Source: Haliclona indistincta (lineage: Eukaryota; Porifera; Demospongiae; Haplosclerida; Chalinidae). From it: a stretch of 64,000 nt of DNA. This document shows, in pieces, positions 20,385-30,875 of this stretch. The translations under genes were made by a program, and so were the position numbers. Under the pieces are notes generated by a model. That model saw only the letters and a program-made list of their open reading frames with translations, was not told where the DNA came from and did not search any database. The stretch's first letter is position 1; each line of letters starts with the position of its first letter. The stretch is from the NCBI GenBank assembly GCA_964017065.1, contig OZ024786.1, forward strand, positions 14,768,940-14,832,939, read 5' to 3'.

Positions 20385-22313
20385 ATGGAGGAGCATCTGA
20401 AGTGTGGTATCTGTCTGGAGTTGTTCCAGGACCCGCGGAGTCTGCCCTGTCTACACACGTTCTGTCGAGAGTGTATACAGCGCTCACTGAACGAGGAGAA
20501 CCACTCACTGAAGTGTCCCGTGTGCCGCGCTAAACACGAGCTAAGCGAGGGGGCGGGGCTACTGCCTGTGAACCAATATGCTCTACAAGAACTACCACTC
20601 AAGAGACTACAGCAACAACAAGAGGACAATGGTGGACACCAGCTAGTCGAGTGTAAGTCGTGTGGGGAACAGGCAGTAATGGTTGCTTGGTGCTATGAAT
20701 GTGACGCTATGATCTGCCCACTGTGTGAAGCATCGCACAAGAAATTAGCTATTTTTCGAGAACACCACGTTGCAAAGAAACCAACAGAGGAAGAAGCTAA
20801 CAAGGTGAGTCCTAGAGCTTCTTTAAGGAAAGTGGCAATTCCTAAATGTCTGATACACATTGACCAGAACTTGAAGCACTTTTGTGTTCCATGCTCTGAG
20901 TTAGTTTGTTCTGATTGCCTACTTGCTGGTAGTCATACAGGGCATGAGCACAGCTTGGTTGAAGAGGCACGCCATAGCTTTCAGACTGAGATGAAGGAAT
21001 TGGGTAGTTTAGTTAAGGAAAAGAACGAAGAATTCAGCAATTACCTAGAGAAGGCTAGTAAGGCTGAAGGCAAGGCACTAGAGTATAGTGAGCTAATGAA
21101 GAGTGAAGTGAACAATGTGTTTGATGGTATCGTAGCATCAGTAGAGGCACAGAGGAATGAAGCTCTCCAGAGTGTGTCACAAGGAGTGAAGGAGATCTGG
21201 TCACAGAAGGAGATGATGGAGGTCAGTCTGGCTCAACTAGACAGCTTCACTAGATTTGCTGACCAAACCCACAAGTGCACAACCGATGCAAGTTTTGTAT
21301 CTATGGCAACCCAGTGTATCAAGTTAATGAGTCAAATCAAAAATGTTAAAGTCGACGAAACAGCTCTCAACCGAAATATGGTTGCTATTCTTCCGTTGTG
21401 CGGAAATGAGGAGGAATTTCCTTTGCATGTAGATCTTAAGGAGCTGTTTATCTTGGGTAGACCATCACTCTTTTTCTTACCATCTCCCGAATCAGGAATT
21501 ATAAATGGAAGAAAGGAATCTATGTCAGTGTCACTGACGGTGGGAGGGGAAATCATCTCTTCAGAATATCTTCGTGAAAATTGCAGTTTGAATGTATCGA
21601 TGTACTGGTCTAAAGAAGTTTATGATGACCCTAGTAATGATTTTAATGAGGAATCTAAAAATGGTGACAGGAAATATGAAAATGATGACGACGAAGAATC
21701 TGAGCATGATGACAAGAAATCTGAGAATGATGACGATGAAGAATCTGAGCATGATGACAAGAAACCTGAAAACGATGACAAAGAATCTGAGCATGATCTC
21801 AATTCCACTAAATTTCACGAAGAGAGCTCTTCTGACGGTGACATTGAACCAACAATATATCTGTGGTCAAATAGAGTCTTACGCATGGAAATTGACTCAT
21901 TTGAGGAGGATGATGAAGGACCAATTCTTACCACCAAGAATGATTCTCACTCAGAGTGCACCAATGAAGATGAATCTAAAGTAAATGATACTTCACTTCA
22001 TCAGAAAGGGCTAGTTGCATTGAATGTTTTACCGTCAAGTTCTGAAAGCGGTATTGAGAGTTTTACTGAGGAAGATGCAATTAAAATTGAATGCTCCGTA
22101 AAGTTGCTAGATGGTTCAGATGATCTGGAATGGGTTATCGATGCTGATTTCCGTTGTTTGCAAAAGGATTATAAGTCACTGGTAGTTAGATGCAAGTTTT
22201 CAGGAGCCATATCCTCTGAGACTGTACAAGTTCGAATGGAACTATTGAATAGTGCTGAAGATGATGATATGAGCTCAAGCTTCAGTGATGACCTCGAAGC
22301 AAATTTATTATAA
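20385..22313 (+). CDS. TRIM-like protein with long acidic insert, intact
   Basis: A 642-residue single-exon protein, start MEEHLKCGIC at 20385. The RING, B-box 1 and coiled coil match the other copies. B-box 2 (CLIHIDQNLKHFC...GSHTGHEH) is more diverged. The C-terminal domain begins normally (SVSLTVGGE near 21520). It is then interrupted at residues of about 410-575 by a Glu/Asp/Lys/Ser-rich stretch with three tandem copies of an EESEHDDKK-type unit. It resumes with LEWVIDADF, YKSLVVRCKFSGA and an acidic tail. The insert is in frame and lacks stops, so it is likely real and disordered. No COMMD4 relic follows it, unlike its left neighbours. Confidence 0.88.
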   Translation: MEEHLKCGICLELFQDPRSLPCLHTFCRECIQRSLNEENHSLKCPVCRAKHELSEGAGLLPVNQYALQELPLKRLQQQQEDNGGHQLVECKSCGEQAVMVAWCYECDAMICPLCEASHKKLAIFREHHVAKKPTEEEANKVSPRASLRKVAIPKCLIHIDQNLKHFCVPCSELVCSDCLLAGSHTGHEHSLVEEARHSFQTEMKELGSLVKEKNEEFSNYLEKASKAEGKALEYSELMKSEVNNVFDGIVASVEAQRNEALQSVSQGVKEIWSQKEMMEVSLAQLDSFTRFADQTHKCTTDASFVSMATQCIKLMSQIKNVKVDETALNRNMVAILPLCGNEEEFPLHVDLKELFILGRPSLFFLPSPESGIINGRKESMSVSLTVGGEIISSEYLRENCSLNVSMYWSKEVYDDPSNDFNEESKNGDRKYENDDDEESEHDDKKSENDDDEESEHDDKKPENDDKESEHDLNSTKFHEESSSDGDIEPTIYLWSNRVLRMEIDSFEEDDEGPILTTKNDSHSECTNEDESKVNDTSLHQKGLVALNVLPSSSESGIESFTEEDAIKIECSVKLLDGSDDLEWVIDADFRCLQKDYKSLVVRCKFSGAISSETVQVRMELLNSAEDDDMSSSFSDDLEANLL

Positions 22314-24059
22314 ATTTTTGTTTGATCTATTTTTGGTTGAATTTGATTTTGTCAACATGACTCCATAATTATATTGATTATGATATAAGATTATAATTTT
22401 TAATTTTTTGTATAATCTATTTTTTGATTTTTGTCAACATACTTATTCTTATGACAATATTATTGATAGCAATCTGTTGTGTTAGTGTGCATAATGTTAG
22501 TACTGACTTCACTCTGATAATATAAACAAAATATATTGTCTTGTGAGCACTTCATGTGCGGCAATAGTAATAAAATTTTTACAAATCAGTTATGTAACTG
22601 CCGATAGCTATCTAGTTGTTCGGATTACTGAATTATAGTAGTCTGATATGCATGGGTAATAAAATACCAAGAGTCTAAACCTTTAAGAGGTCTTACTGAT
22701 GATCATGAAGCTCGGAAATACGTATGCATATAAGGACACAAACACTTAGGAATAAATACCACATTGAAGAAGACTGATAAGAGGTTGCGAACATTTTGAA
22801 AAACAAGCTATATAGTGTCAACTACTAACGTATTATGATTCGAAACTGACCTTGTTTGTATGCATTTGCTGTATAGCTACAGACTATGCTAATCAAGCTT
22901 GGATAAACTATTAACTAATGATTCATTCGATCTTGTATTCAGTTTTATCATGCATGCATGCATAATAATTATGCATATAAAATTATATCAAGCTAGTAAT
23001 AGGGCAACTGCATGACCCCCAAAAGCATGATGTTGAGATACCATGCACAAATCTTCCAAAGACTATAGTACACAAAACAAAGTTAAAAAGTGAGCGTAAT
23101 TATTATCACTAGCTAGCTTAACAATACTTTCGTGTTGTTGAGAACAATGATTGAATACCTGCATGAAACTCACGCATGATTGACTCGATAATAAGTTTGA
23201 GCTTCTCGTATGTTAACAAAGCAAACTTGCTACAAGCATGCGTGAAACGATACTAGCAAATTGAGTATGACATACCAATATACAGTTTAATCCTCACTCG
23301 TAAAAAGTGAACACGGTTGTCTCGGTATGCTATACTTTATAATAATCCAAAAATTTAGCTATCTGTTATAGTATGCATGATTCAAAATGTGATCATCTTA
23401 GTTCAACAGCAGACTCAATCATTAATAATTACGCACTTGCAATATCAACTGGTATAATACTGACATGCATAGACCCCGAATTTGTCCATTCGGGTTCGAC
23501 TGGCGAGGTTTGGATCTACTGCACAAACTATAATACCCACAAACTATAATACCCACAAACTATAATACCCACAAACTATAATACCCACAAACTATAATAC
23601 CCACAAACTATAATACCCACAAACTATAATACCCACAAACAAGCATGCAGAGTCCATAGTTACCTAGATTTTGACATCTCTCTCGGTAGTCACATGCACA
23701 GTTGCACAATAATTATATAATTATAGCTGCTGCAGTTTATTCCCCACTGTATGTGCTGAGCATTATTACTGCTTTGTCACAGTTGTCTGCATGCATGCAT
23801 GGTGTATGTGTAAGTAAATTTTTGCTGGGATCGAGACAGGCTGCATGACTGTAAGTGTTATTTAGTACTTGGCATGGAGAGCAAAGCTTTTACAAGGTGT
23901 GCATTGAAAGACGACCACATGATTTAACCAGTAAGATGTTAGATTAGCCTGGCTTGCATAACTGCTACATATTCATGCACTTTGTGCACGTTTCCTTGTA
24001 TAGTAGTTATGTGGGCAGGAGATTATCAAGAGTACAACTGTCGAATAGCATTATTGTTA
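22314..24059. other. Intergenic, 1.7 kb
   Basis: AT-rich, no gene recognised. Contains the 16-bp tandem repeat at 23523. Near 24010 GTGGGCAGGAGATTATCA matches the COMMD4 intron at about 28775, so the 24106 copy also sits on COMMD4-derived upstream sequence. Confidence 0.5.
23523..23641. repeat. 16-bp tandem repeat, about seven copies
   Basis: Head-to-tail copies of ACAAACTATAATACCC with almost no variation and no spacers. A simple minisatellite, not a CRISPR array. Confidence 0.9.
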
Positions 24060-24078
24060 TTGCGTCACATTACGTCAC
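24060..24078 (+). promoter_or_regulatory. Class B promoter motif of the 24106 copy
   Basis: TTGCGTCACATTACGTCAC, the same as at 20339. Confidence 0.5.
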
Positions 24079-24105
24079 TTGGGTGAAGCTGGTGTTTTGG
24101 ATGCG

Positions 24106-25532
24106 ATGGACTCGGAGCATCATCTGAATTGTGGTATCTGTCTGGAGTTGTTCCAGGATCCGCGGAGTCTGCCCTGTCTACACACGTTCTGTCGAGAGTG
24201 TATACAGCGCTCACTGAACGAGGAGAACCACTCACTGAAGTGTCCCGTGTGCCGCGCTAAACACGAGCTAAGCGAGGGGGCGGGGCTACTGCCTGTCAAC
24301 CAATATTCTCTACAAGAACTACCACTCAAGAGACTACAGCAGCAACGAGAGGACAATGGTGGACCACACCAGCTAGTCGAGTGTAAGTCGTGTGGGGAAC
24401 AGGCAGTAATGGTTGCTTGGTGCTATGATTGTGACGCCATGATCTGTCAACCGTGTCTGACATTGCACAAGAAGATAGCTATTTTTCGAGAACACCATGT
24501 CATAGGTAACAAAGAAAGTCAACAGCTTATTGTGTCTAAGCCGAGTTATTGTCCAAGGCACATCAGAGTAGAACTGAATTACTGGTGTACTAGCTGTTCT
24601 GAATTGGTTTGTGCTGAGTGTGTACTCCCAGTGACCATCAATACAGCTTGGCTGAAGAGACAAGGCATACTTTGGAGACAAGAATGAAGGAGTTGGCTGA
24701 TTTAGTCACGGAAAAGAAACAAGAGTTTAGTGATTATTTAGAGAAGGCTAGTAAGGCTGAAGGCAAGGCACTAGAGTATAGTGAGCTTATGAAGAGTGAA
24801 GTGAACAATGTGTTTGATGGTATCGTAGCATCAGTAGAGGCACAGAGGAATGAAGCTCTCCAGAGTGTTTCACAAGGAGTGAAGGAGATCTGGTCACAGA
24901 AGGAGATGATGGAGGTCAGTCTGGCTCAACTAGACAGCTTCACTAGATTTGCTGAGAACACACACAAGTGCAGGACTGACATGAGCTTTGTAGCAATGGC
25001 GGCTCAAGGTGTCAAACTAATGAAACGACTGAACAACACCCATGGAGATAAGCATGTTCTTGAGCATAGGTTGGCTATTGGGTCATCTTACAAAACTGAC
25101 AGTTCAATGCGCGTTCCTTTTGATGAGCTCTTTACTTTGGGTCAACCAAACTCGCTAACATTTTTACCCCAGTTTGGATTCGAAATATCCAATCTTACAT
25201 TGGGCAAGAATATTATAAGCATCAAAGCATCACTTGCAGTCCGCAGCAATACTAACTGTAGGAGTACTAACTATAGGAGTAATAATCCACTTCCATTGTT
25301 TTTTCCAACAATACCACTGGAAAGATGTAGACTTAATGTTGAGGCTACTTACAATAGAAAAAGTGCTTTTGCTGAAGTCAGCGTTGATCAGTCGTCTTGG
25401 GAGATTGCTGTAACAATTTACTGTCAAGATGCAGATATCCACCAACGTAATGAACTTAGAATTAAATGCAAACTATCCGGAGCAGTAACATTTGAAGTGG
25501 ACACTTCATATAGATTAGATCGTTTTAGTTAA
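24106..25532 (+). pseudogene. TRIM-like gene with one frameshift
   Basis: ATG 24106 gives MDSEHHLNCGIC. RING, B-box 1 and most of B-box 2 are open. Near 24625 the DNA lacks about seven bases present in the 15399 and 18167 copies (CTCC directly joined to CAGTGACC), so the frame is lost and stops at 24685-24687. The remaining coiled coil and C-terminal domain are open in the shifted frame to TAA 25532, with an extra NxxSTNYRS-like repeat before the domain core. One lesion only: a young pseudogene, an assembly error or an allele. Confidence 0.8.
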
Positions 25533-25620
25533 AATACCTATTCTGTAAACGAATTCATTATTCAGTAATTAAAATTAATTTATTATTCATGATTATAATT
25601 GATTAAGGGAGGGCGGGGTA

Positions 25621-25948
25621 ATGCGCGTATCAATGAAATGCCCCACTCCCCCCCTCCCGGGTAGGGTGGGGGATTTGTCAAAATTCGTGTGTCAAAAGCC
25701 CCACCCCTGGGGCAGAGTAAATTCGAAGCCTGTCTACAGTTTGCCATAAATGATGATTCACTAGGCAAATTTGTTTTGCGCAACTGTTGCCAGCAACAAA
25801 CTTGCGTAGTGTGTCATCGTTTAGGCAAACTGTGAGCCGGCTTCGTAGTTACACTGCCCGAGGGGTGGGGCTTTTGACAGACGTATTTTGACAAATCCCC
25901 ACCCTACCCCGGGTGGGGGGGAGTGGGGCATTTCATTGATACGCGCAT
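25621..25948. mobile_element. 328-bp MITE, relative of the 7507 element
   Basis: Inverted ends ATGCGCGTATCAATGAAATG followed by CCCCACTCCCCCC; the arms extend about 65 bases with mismatches. Interior GGGGCTTTTGACA is shared with 7507-7848. No reading frame. Confidence 0.8.
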
Positions 25949-25973
25949 AATTTCGGACACCCGGGTTCTGTTT

Positions 25974-26071
25974 CGCTGCAGAAGAGCCAGCGACTGTAGT
26001 AAGGCTAAAGCCATTCTTATTATAGCTATACCATCAAGCTATCGTAGACTAATAAAGATAGTACGGCGAAT
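25974..26071. repeat. 98-bp direct repeat, left copy (right copy 26891-26989)
   Basis: The stretch starting CGCTGCAGAAGAGCCAGCG and ending ACGGCGAAT is repeated almost exactly at 26891-26989. The two copies bracket 0.8 kb that contains the element at 26341. They may be ends of a larger composite element or the product of an insertion with duplication. Confidence 0.75.
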
Positions 26072-26423
26072 CACTGCGAGTGCGATGCCCAGCTAGGTGT
26101 CCGAAATTACCCCGTGCACCAAAATACAAATATTTTCTGTTTGCATTGTTAATCGTGCGTGTTTTCGAAAGTCCTGCCAGTCGTCGTTGTAAACTATAAC
26201 TTTGCTGACAGATAGCACATAGATAAAGTTCCAGTACGCTGTTGTTTTTGTTTTGGTACGTTTTTTTCTGCTGTCGAGAACCAAGCTCGCTATTTCGACA
26301 AACGAAAGGAGTCTCGTTAAGCGGAGACTTCCTAATTAATAGGGTTCTCCTCAGCACTCGCGTTGTGCGCGCGCGCACAGAATTACTATAAAGGCTTGTT
26401 TGTAGCACCAACCGGTCAGTTGG

Positions 26424-26494
26424 TTCGGTGGCACAGTGGTTTTGTATGGTGGCTCGTGATGCAGACGGTCAGGGTTCGATTCTCGCAGAATGCA
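26424..26494 (+). other. tRNA-like sequence with Pol III A and B boxes
   Basis: TGGCACAGTGG (26429-26439) fits the A box TRGCNNAGTGG. GGTTCGATTCT (26473-26483) fits the B box GGTTCGANTCC, 33 bases apart as in tRNA genes. It is followed by T runs. No clean acceptor stem is visible, so it is more likely a tRNA-derived SINE head than a working tRNA. Confidence 0.6.
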
Positions 26495-26566
26495 TGTTTT
26501 TTTGTGTTTTTTTTTATTTATAAAAGTTAAGTTTTAGCTCCATCCTTAGTTGAGGCCTGTTTATGA

Positions 26567-26745
26567 CGACTCTCCCGACGATCCTTAGGCTTACTAAGGG
26601 CCGAAGGCCCGGTTTAGGACGACCCTCCCGACGATCCTTAGTTAGGAAGACTCTCCCGACGATCCTTAGTTAGGAAGACCCTCCCGACGATCCTTAGTTA
26701 GGAAGACCCTCCCGACGATCCTTAGTTAGTTAGGAAGACCCTCCC
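26567..26745. repeat. 28-bp tandem repeat
   Basis: About five units of the type CTCCCGACGATCCTTAGTTA plus GGAAGACC, the first diverged and separated by a GC-rich hairpin (GGGCCGAAGGCCC). Lies inside the 26341 element. Confidence 0.8.
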
Positions 26746-27499
26746 TACCTTGCGCAGTTAGGAGAAGGTTTTTAGGGTTTTGGGTTTAGCTGTATGTTAA
26801 ACTTAGTGCTACAAACAAGCCTTTATAGCAATTAGTATCGATGATGACTCGCATAACGCGAGTGCTGAGGAGAACCCTATTTACTACAGTCGCTGGCAGA
26901 AGAGCCAGCGACTGTAGTAAGGCTAAAGCCATTCTTATTATAGCTATACCATCAAGCTATCGTAGACTAATAAAGATAGTACGGCGAATAATTACAGTCG
27001 ATCCTGCTGTCATCAAGCACTGTTAACAATTGTCAGGGAAGCTCTCATAGGGTCCGCAATGAAAAAATCGCTCGTCACAGATTCGGCTGGATGGTGTTTC
27101 AGCGTGTACAGTGCTTCGACCCGAATACAAAACGCACAAACAGAAAGACGCAAACTCCTTCGTATTTGTAATAAAAAATAAAAGAAGATGAATTGAGGGG
27201 GCGGAGCCTCGATAATTGCATTTATTAGTGAATTCCTTCTACCTTACGAATCTGTCTCGAGCGCCAAGATAGTTTTCTCGTTCTACAGTGATACAGTTTT
27301 CTTGCGTGCAAGTCTCCTGCCTTACAGTGCCTTGTAGGAGTTGCTGTTGATCTGTTTTGTGAACAAGGTCGGTACCGAGAAGAGAGTTTTTGCCTTCCAA
27401 TTCTGTCATGTTTGCGACTGTAATAACCCTATATTGAGGGAATCGTAGACTAGGTACCAATGCACATTCATACCAACTTTAATAAAACTTAGACGTTTC

Positions 27500-27538
27500 C
27501 TTCCATCTGGCTCAAATAATTTTTGAGCCAGATGGAAG
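27500..27538. repeat. Perfect short hairpin
   Basis: CTTCCATCTGGCTCAAA, a five-base loop, then its reverse complement. Function unknown; possibly the remains of a tiny inverted-repeat element. Confidence 0.8.
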
Positions 27539-27629
27539 AAAGTGTATGAGCTTCATAAAACTTGGTGTGCAGATACATTGTTATCTAACTCAGTAATATG
27601 TGCGATAGGAGTGCTACAGCATGATAAAC

Positions 27630-27728
27630 AAAAGTGCTGGAGACCGAAATGTATTAGCTCGGCGCACATGAAGCCCCGCCCCTTTCAATATGAACCGAGC
27701 TAAATACATTTCGGACTCCAGCACTTTT
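27630..27728. repeat. 99-bp inverted repeat
   Basis: Arms AAAAGTGCTGGAGACCGAAA and TTTCGGACTCCAGCACTTTT flank a GC-rich centre. MITE-like. Confidence 0.75.
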
Positions 27729-27794
27729 CAGAGCTGCCAAGGCAGAAAATCCTTGGGAGTGAGACTCATTAATATTCATATTATTCATTGGCTT

Positions 27795-27994
27795 NNNNNN
27801 NNNNNNNNNNNNNNNNNNNNNNNNNNNNNNNNNNNNNNNNNNNNNNNNNNNNNNNNNNNNNNNNNNNNNNNNNNNNNNNNNNNNNNNNNNNNNNNNNNNN
27901 NNNNNNNNNNNNNNNNNNNNNNNNNNNNNNNNNNNNNNNNNNNNNNNNNNNNNNNNNNNNNNNNNNNNNNNNNNNNNNNNNNNNNNNNNNNNNN
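27795..27994. other. Assembly gap (200 N)
   Basis: Exactly 200 undetermined bases, probably of nominal size. It removes the end of COMMD4's last exon and its 3' flank. Confidence 1.
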
Positions 27995-30208
27995 ATCATT
28001 CTGTGTGCTTGCTTGAGATCTGTAAAAATACAATATTAAATTGCATCATTGTTGATGCTAAAGATAGCACTCACCTTTGAGTAGCATTCTAAACGTGTCT
28101 CCGCCCACAGCACACGTGAGGGGTGTGATCTCACCAGTGACAGGGTCACGCCTCTTTAGTCTCAACTGCACACATGGTTCGCCAACATCCTAAAGTGACA
28201 GAGTGAAGCAAAATTAAGATTTTTTCTCTGTCTCTTACCTTGAGAGAGCTTGAGCTGAGTACATAGTCTACTCTCCACTCAACTGATTCTAGTCCAGATA
28301 CTACAGACAAGATACGCAAGCAAAAATTGAGCAATCATTAAAGATCATGACATTCACAAAAACTAACTGACACTACACTACTTACAGACACAAAAAGTAT
28401 TTAATGGATATTTTCTTCCTTTATGGTGTTAATACTAGCAAAGCTTCAATGTACTTTATGAAGACAACTACGATTATTTGGTAGAAAAATTGAGAATTAC
28501 AGCAAAATTTTAATCACAAAATTTAATGCCTTATTTTTGAATGCAATTTTTTTCCGCTTGTTTGGGAATTTTTTTCTGACAAAGTTCTGTATTATTGCAA
28601 GTGTGTGTTATCATATTCTCACCTCGAAGACTCTTGGATCGGAATACCTCTCTCAACTTGGAGAGATTGTCAGCATACACTTTACACAATGACCCAACAT
28701 TCTCTGCACATAGAATAGATAGATAGATAGTGTTACAATAACAGCTCATTGAACACACACTGGCAGTGTTTACATGTGGGCAGGAGATTATCATTCCAAG
28801 GAGAGTACTATTAAACTAATAGCTGAAAATAAATGAGCCGCTAATATGCATGAGAATTTATACAGCCACAGTACAGTGTACGTTCACACTCGGCTATACG
28901 GCTTGTATCAAAACTGCCTATTAAGGACTTCTTACAATGAGCAGAGCAGCAGAAATATTTTGTATTAATACCGCTACGCTATTCGAAGTTATACACTTTT
29001 GGAATGATAAGCACATGATGTGGACTATACAAAGAAAGTACTCTCTGTAAGAAATGAACAAAGACCATCATGGGCTAGTCTATGATCATAGTCAAAATAG
29101 AGACTACATTGGACCTCTCTAAGGCGTACACCATTGGGACCAACAAAATTTGTCCAATATAGGGTTTTATTATACATTATGTGGGTTATACTTGGGATTC
29201 AGTAAGTGTCCATATATCGAGGGATGAGGGGTGCCTCTAAGATAGTTCTAAAGTCTTTCTGATAGTTTTGAATCTTTTGATACTTAGTTCTATTCTATAC
29301 CAAGTGTCTGACACACAACTCTTTCATTCATAACTGCAAACCAACATGATTACTCCAAACCACTCATTTATGAACCGAAGTGCTATTTCAGGAGTTAGTC
29401 AGTAGCCCATATTCGTACGTCTCTGCCTGTATTGTCGTATCTGTCTATTGACATGTCTTACCTTTTGGTAGACCCAGCTGTTGTAGCTCATTGTTCAGTG
29501 AGTCTCCATCGACTGCATGTTTAGCAGCGCTTGAGAGAATGAACGAGAGAGCAGCCGCAGCCGCCTTGATATCAGACTCCTCTAGAATATGAGATAATAC
29601 AAGAGAGATAGTAAAAGAAACATCATGAACTGGAGAGTAAAAAACCACTCAGAGAGCGGTCAGGGTTAAAAAATAGTAAAAACTTTGTAATCAAACTGAC
29701 CAAATTTAGCATCTGCTGTCAATTTTGTTATTTTCTCATACTAGAAAGAGAAAGGGAGGGATTGAGGGAGATAGGAAGAGAAGGAGGGAGGGAGAGAGAG
29801 AGGAGGGAGGGAGAGAGAGGAAAGGAGAGAGGAAGGAAGGAGGGAGAGAGAAGGAAGGAGAGAGGGCGGGGAGGGAGGGAAAGAAGGAAGGAGAAGGAGG
29901 GAAAGGGAGGAGGGCATAAATTTGAATCAAGGTCTCATTTTTAAACATACATCTATTCCATCTCCCAGTAAGTCCTTCACGATCAAACCACACAGCTGCC
30001 TGGTCTTTAGAAAAGGCTGAAGAGAGAAACGTTAGTGAACAAATCATGTGATCTTCAGCACTGACTAGCTTTGAAAGAATGCTGATCTCAGCTAGAATCC
30101 AGTCAGGACAATCTAAATCACCACAGAAACGGAATTTCTGAGCAGAGCAAGAGACAAAAAAGAAAGAACAGGTTGGAAGTTTAGCTGGAAAACGCTAAAA
30201 CTTACCAT
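27995..30208 (-). CDS. COMMD4: COMM domain-containing protein 4
   Basis: Nine minus-strand coding exons with GT-AG borders: 30206-30208, 30066-30137, 29951-30016, 29701-29740, 29462-29581, 28623-28703, 28239-28300, 28075-28189, and from 28019 into the gap. Exon 1 contributes only ATG, directly followed by GTAAGT. Recognised stretches are [76 protein letters not shown] and LLKDLKQAH. They follow vertebrate COMMD4 in order, and the total is about 200 residues, equal to the family. COMMD proteins form the Commander complex with CCDC22/CCDC93 for endosomal recycling; COMM domains assemble the ring. It shares a short intergenic region with antizyme. Partial copies lie at 3881, 6494, 8975, 17394 and 19573. 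Confidence 0.95.
29745..29912. repeat. GA-rich microsatellite in COMMD4 intron
   Basis: GGGA/GAGA-rich on the plus strand, thus CT-rich on the COMMD4 sense strand, ending directly before the 3' splice site of exon 29701-29740. Confidence 0.85.
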
Positions 30209-30345
30209 TATTTTTTTACAGTTAGGGTAACGCCCACTAATAATTCACATTACAGCTGATCACATGACGCACGAGTGCTCACGTGCTCTGACGTTGAGCT
30301 CACGTGATCCAGCAGTGCCCCTAAAAGGAAACAGAATCGCTCTCG
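30209..30345. promoter_or_regulatory. Likely bidirectional promoter, COMMD4/antizyme
   Basis: The minus-strand COMMD4 ATG ends at 30208 and the antizyme transcript must start to the right. Two CACGTG E-boxes (30280-30285 and 30301-30306), a CACATGACG and a TGACGTTG (CRE-like) lie between. Transcription start sites are inferred. Confidence 0.5.
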
Positions 30346-30707
30346 CTCGTTTCAGACAACTGCTACGCTAAGAGCTGGAAGACTCAACTGAGGATCTTTA
30401 GCCGTTAGGCTTTCAACCGTTCGTTCCTATTCCCTCTCACAGCTTTGTGCTGTATCACTTGCTGCGTCAGAGCAGCTGTCAACCGCCAAAATCCCTTCGA
30501 AAAAGAACAAGACTTCGTCCGGCCGCCAAGCTAGCAACCACTTTCCTGGTTTCACACTGCGCCAGCAGCTCCCCTCATATTCTTGCTGTAAGTCATATTT
30601 TTCATATTCTTGCTGTAAGTCAGTAGTTTGTGTGACCTTAACAAAATGCGCGGGATTCCTCTCCAAATTAGCACGTTTGCGCCTGGCTTTGTGGATAGCA
30701 ATGAATG

Positions 30708-30873
<166 letters not shown>

Positions 30874-30875
30874 AG

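Larger units (their letters stand above)
26341..26878. mobile_element. Inverted-repeat element carrying a tRNA-like promoter
   Basis: The ends begin AGGGTTCTCCTCAGCACTCG, inverted at 26857-26878. A second inverted segment, CTATAAAGGCTTGTTTGTAG, lies at about 26389 and 26808. Inside are a tRNA-like block (26424), a T-rich stretch and a 28-bp tandem array (26567-26745). The composition suggests a SINE captured in, or forming, a terminal-inverted-repeat element. Confidence 0.7.

Noticed and set aside
21561..21818. Phe/Val/Ile-rich minus-strand frame suggesting a membrane protein
   Set aside because: Antisense of the acidic repeat of the 20385 gene.
23523..23641. Regular repeat array resembling CRISPR
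   Set aside because: The units are contiguous 16-mers without unique spacers, in an animal-type genome; a minisatellite.
26424..26494. Functional tRNA gene
   Set aside because: A and B boxes are good, but no matching acceptor stem or anticodon arm can be drawn; treated as SINE-like.
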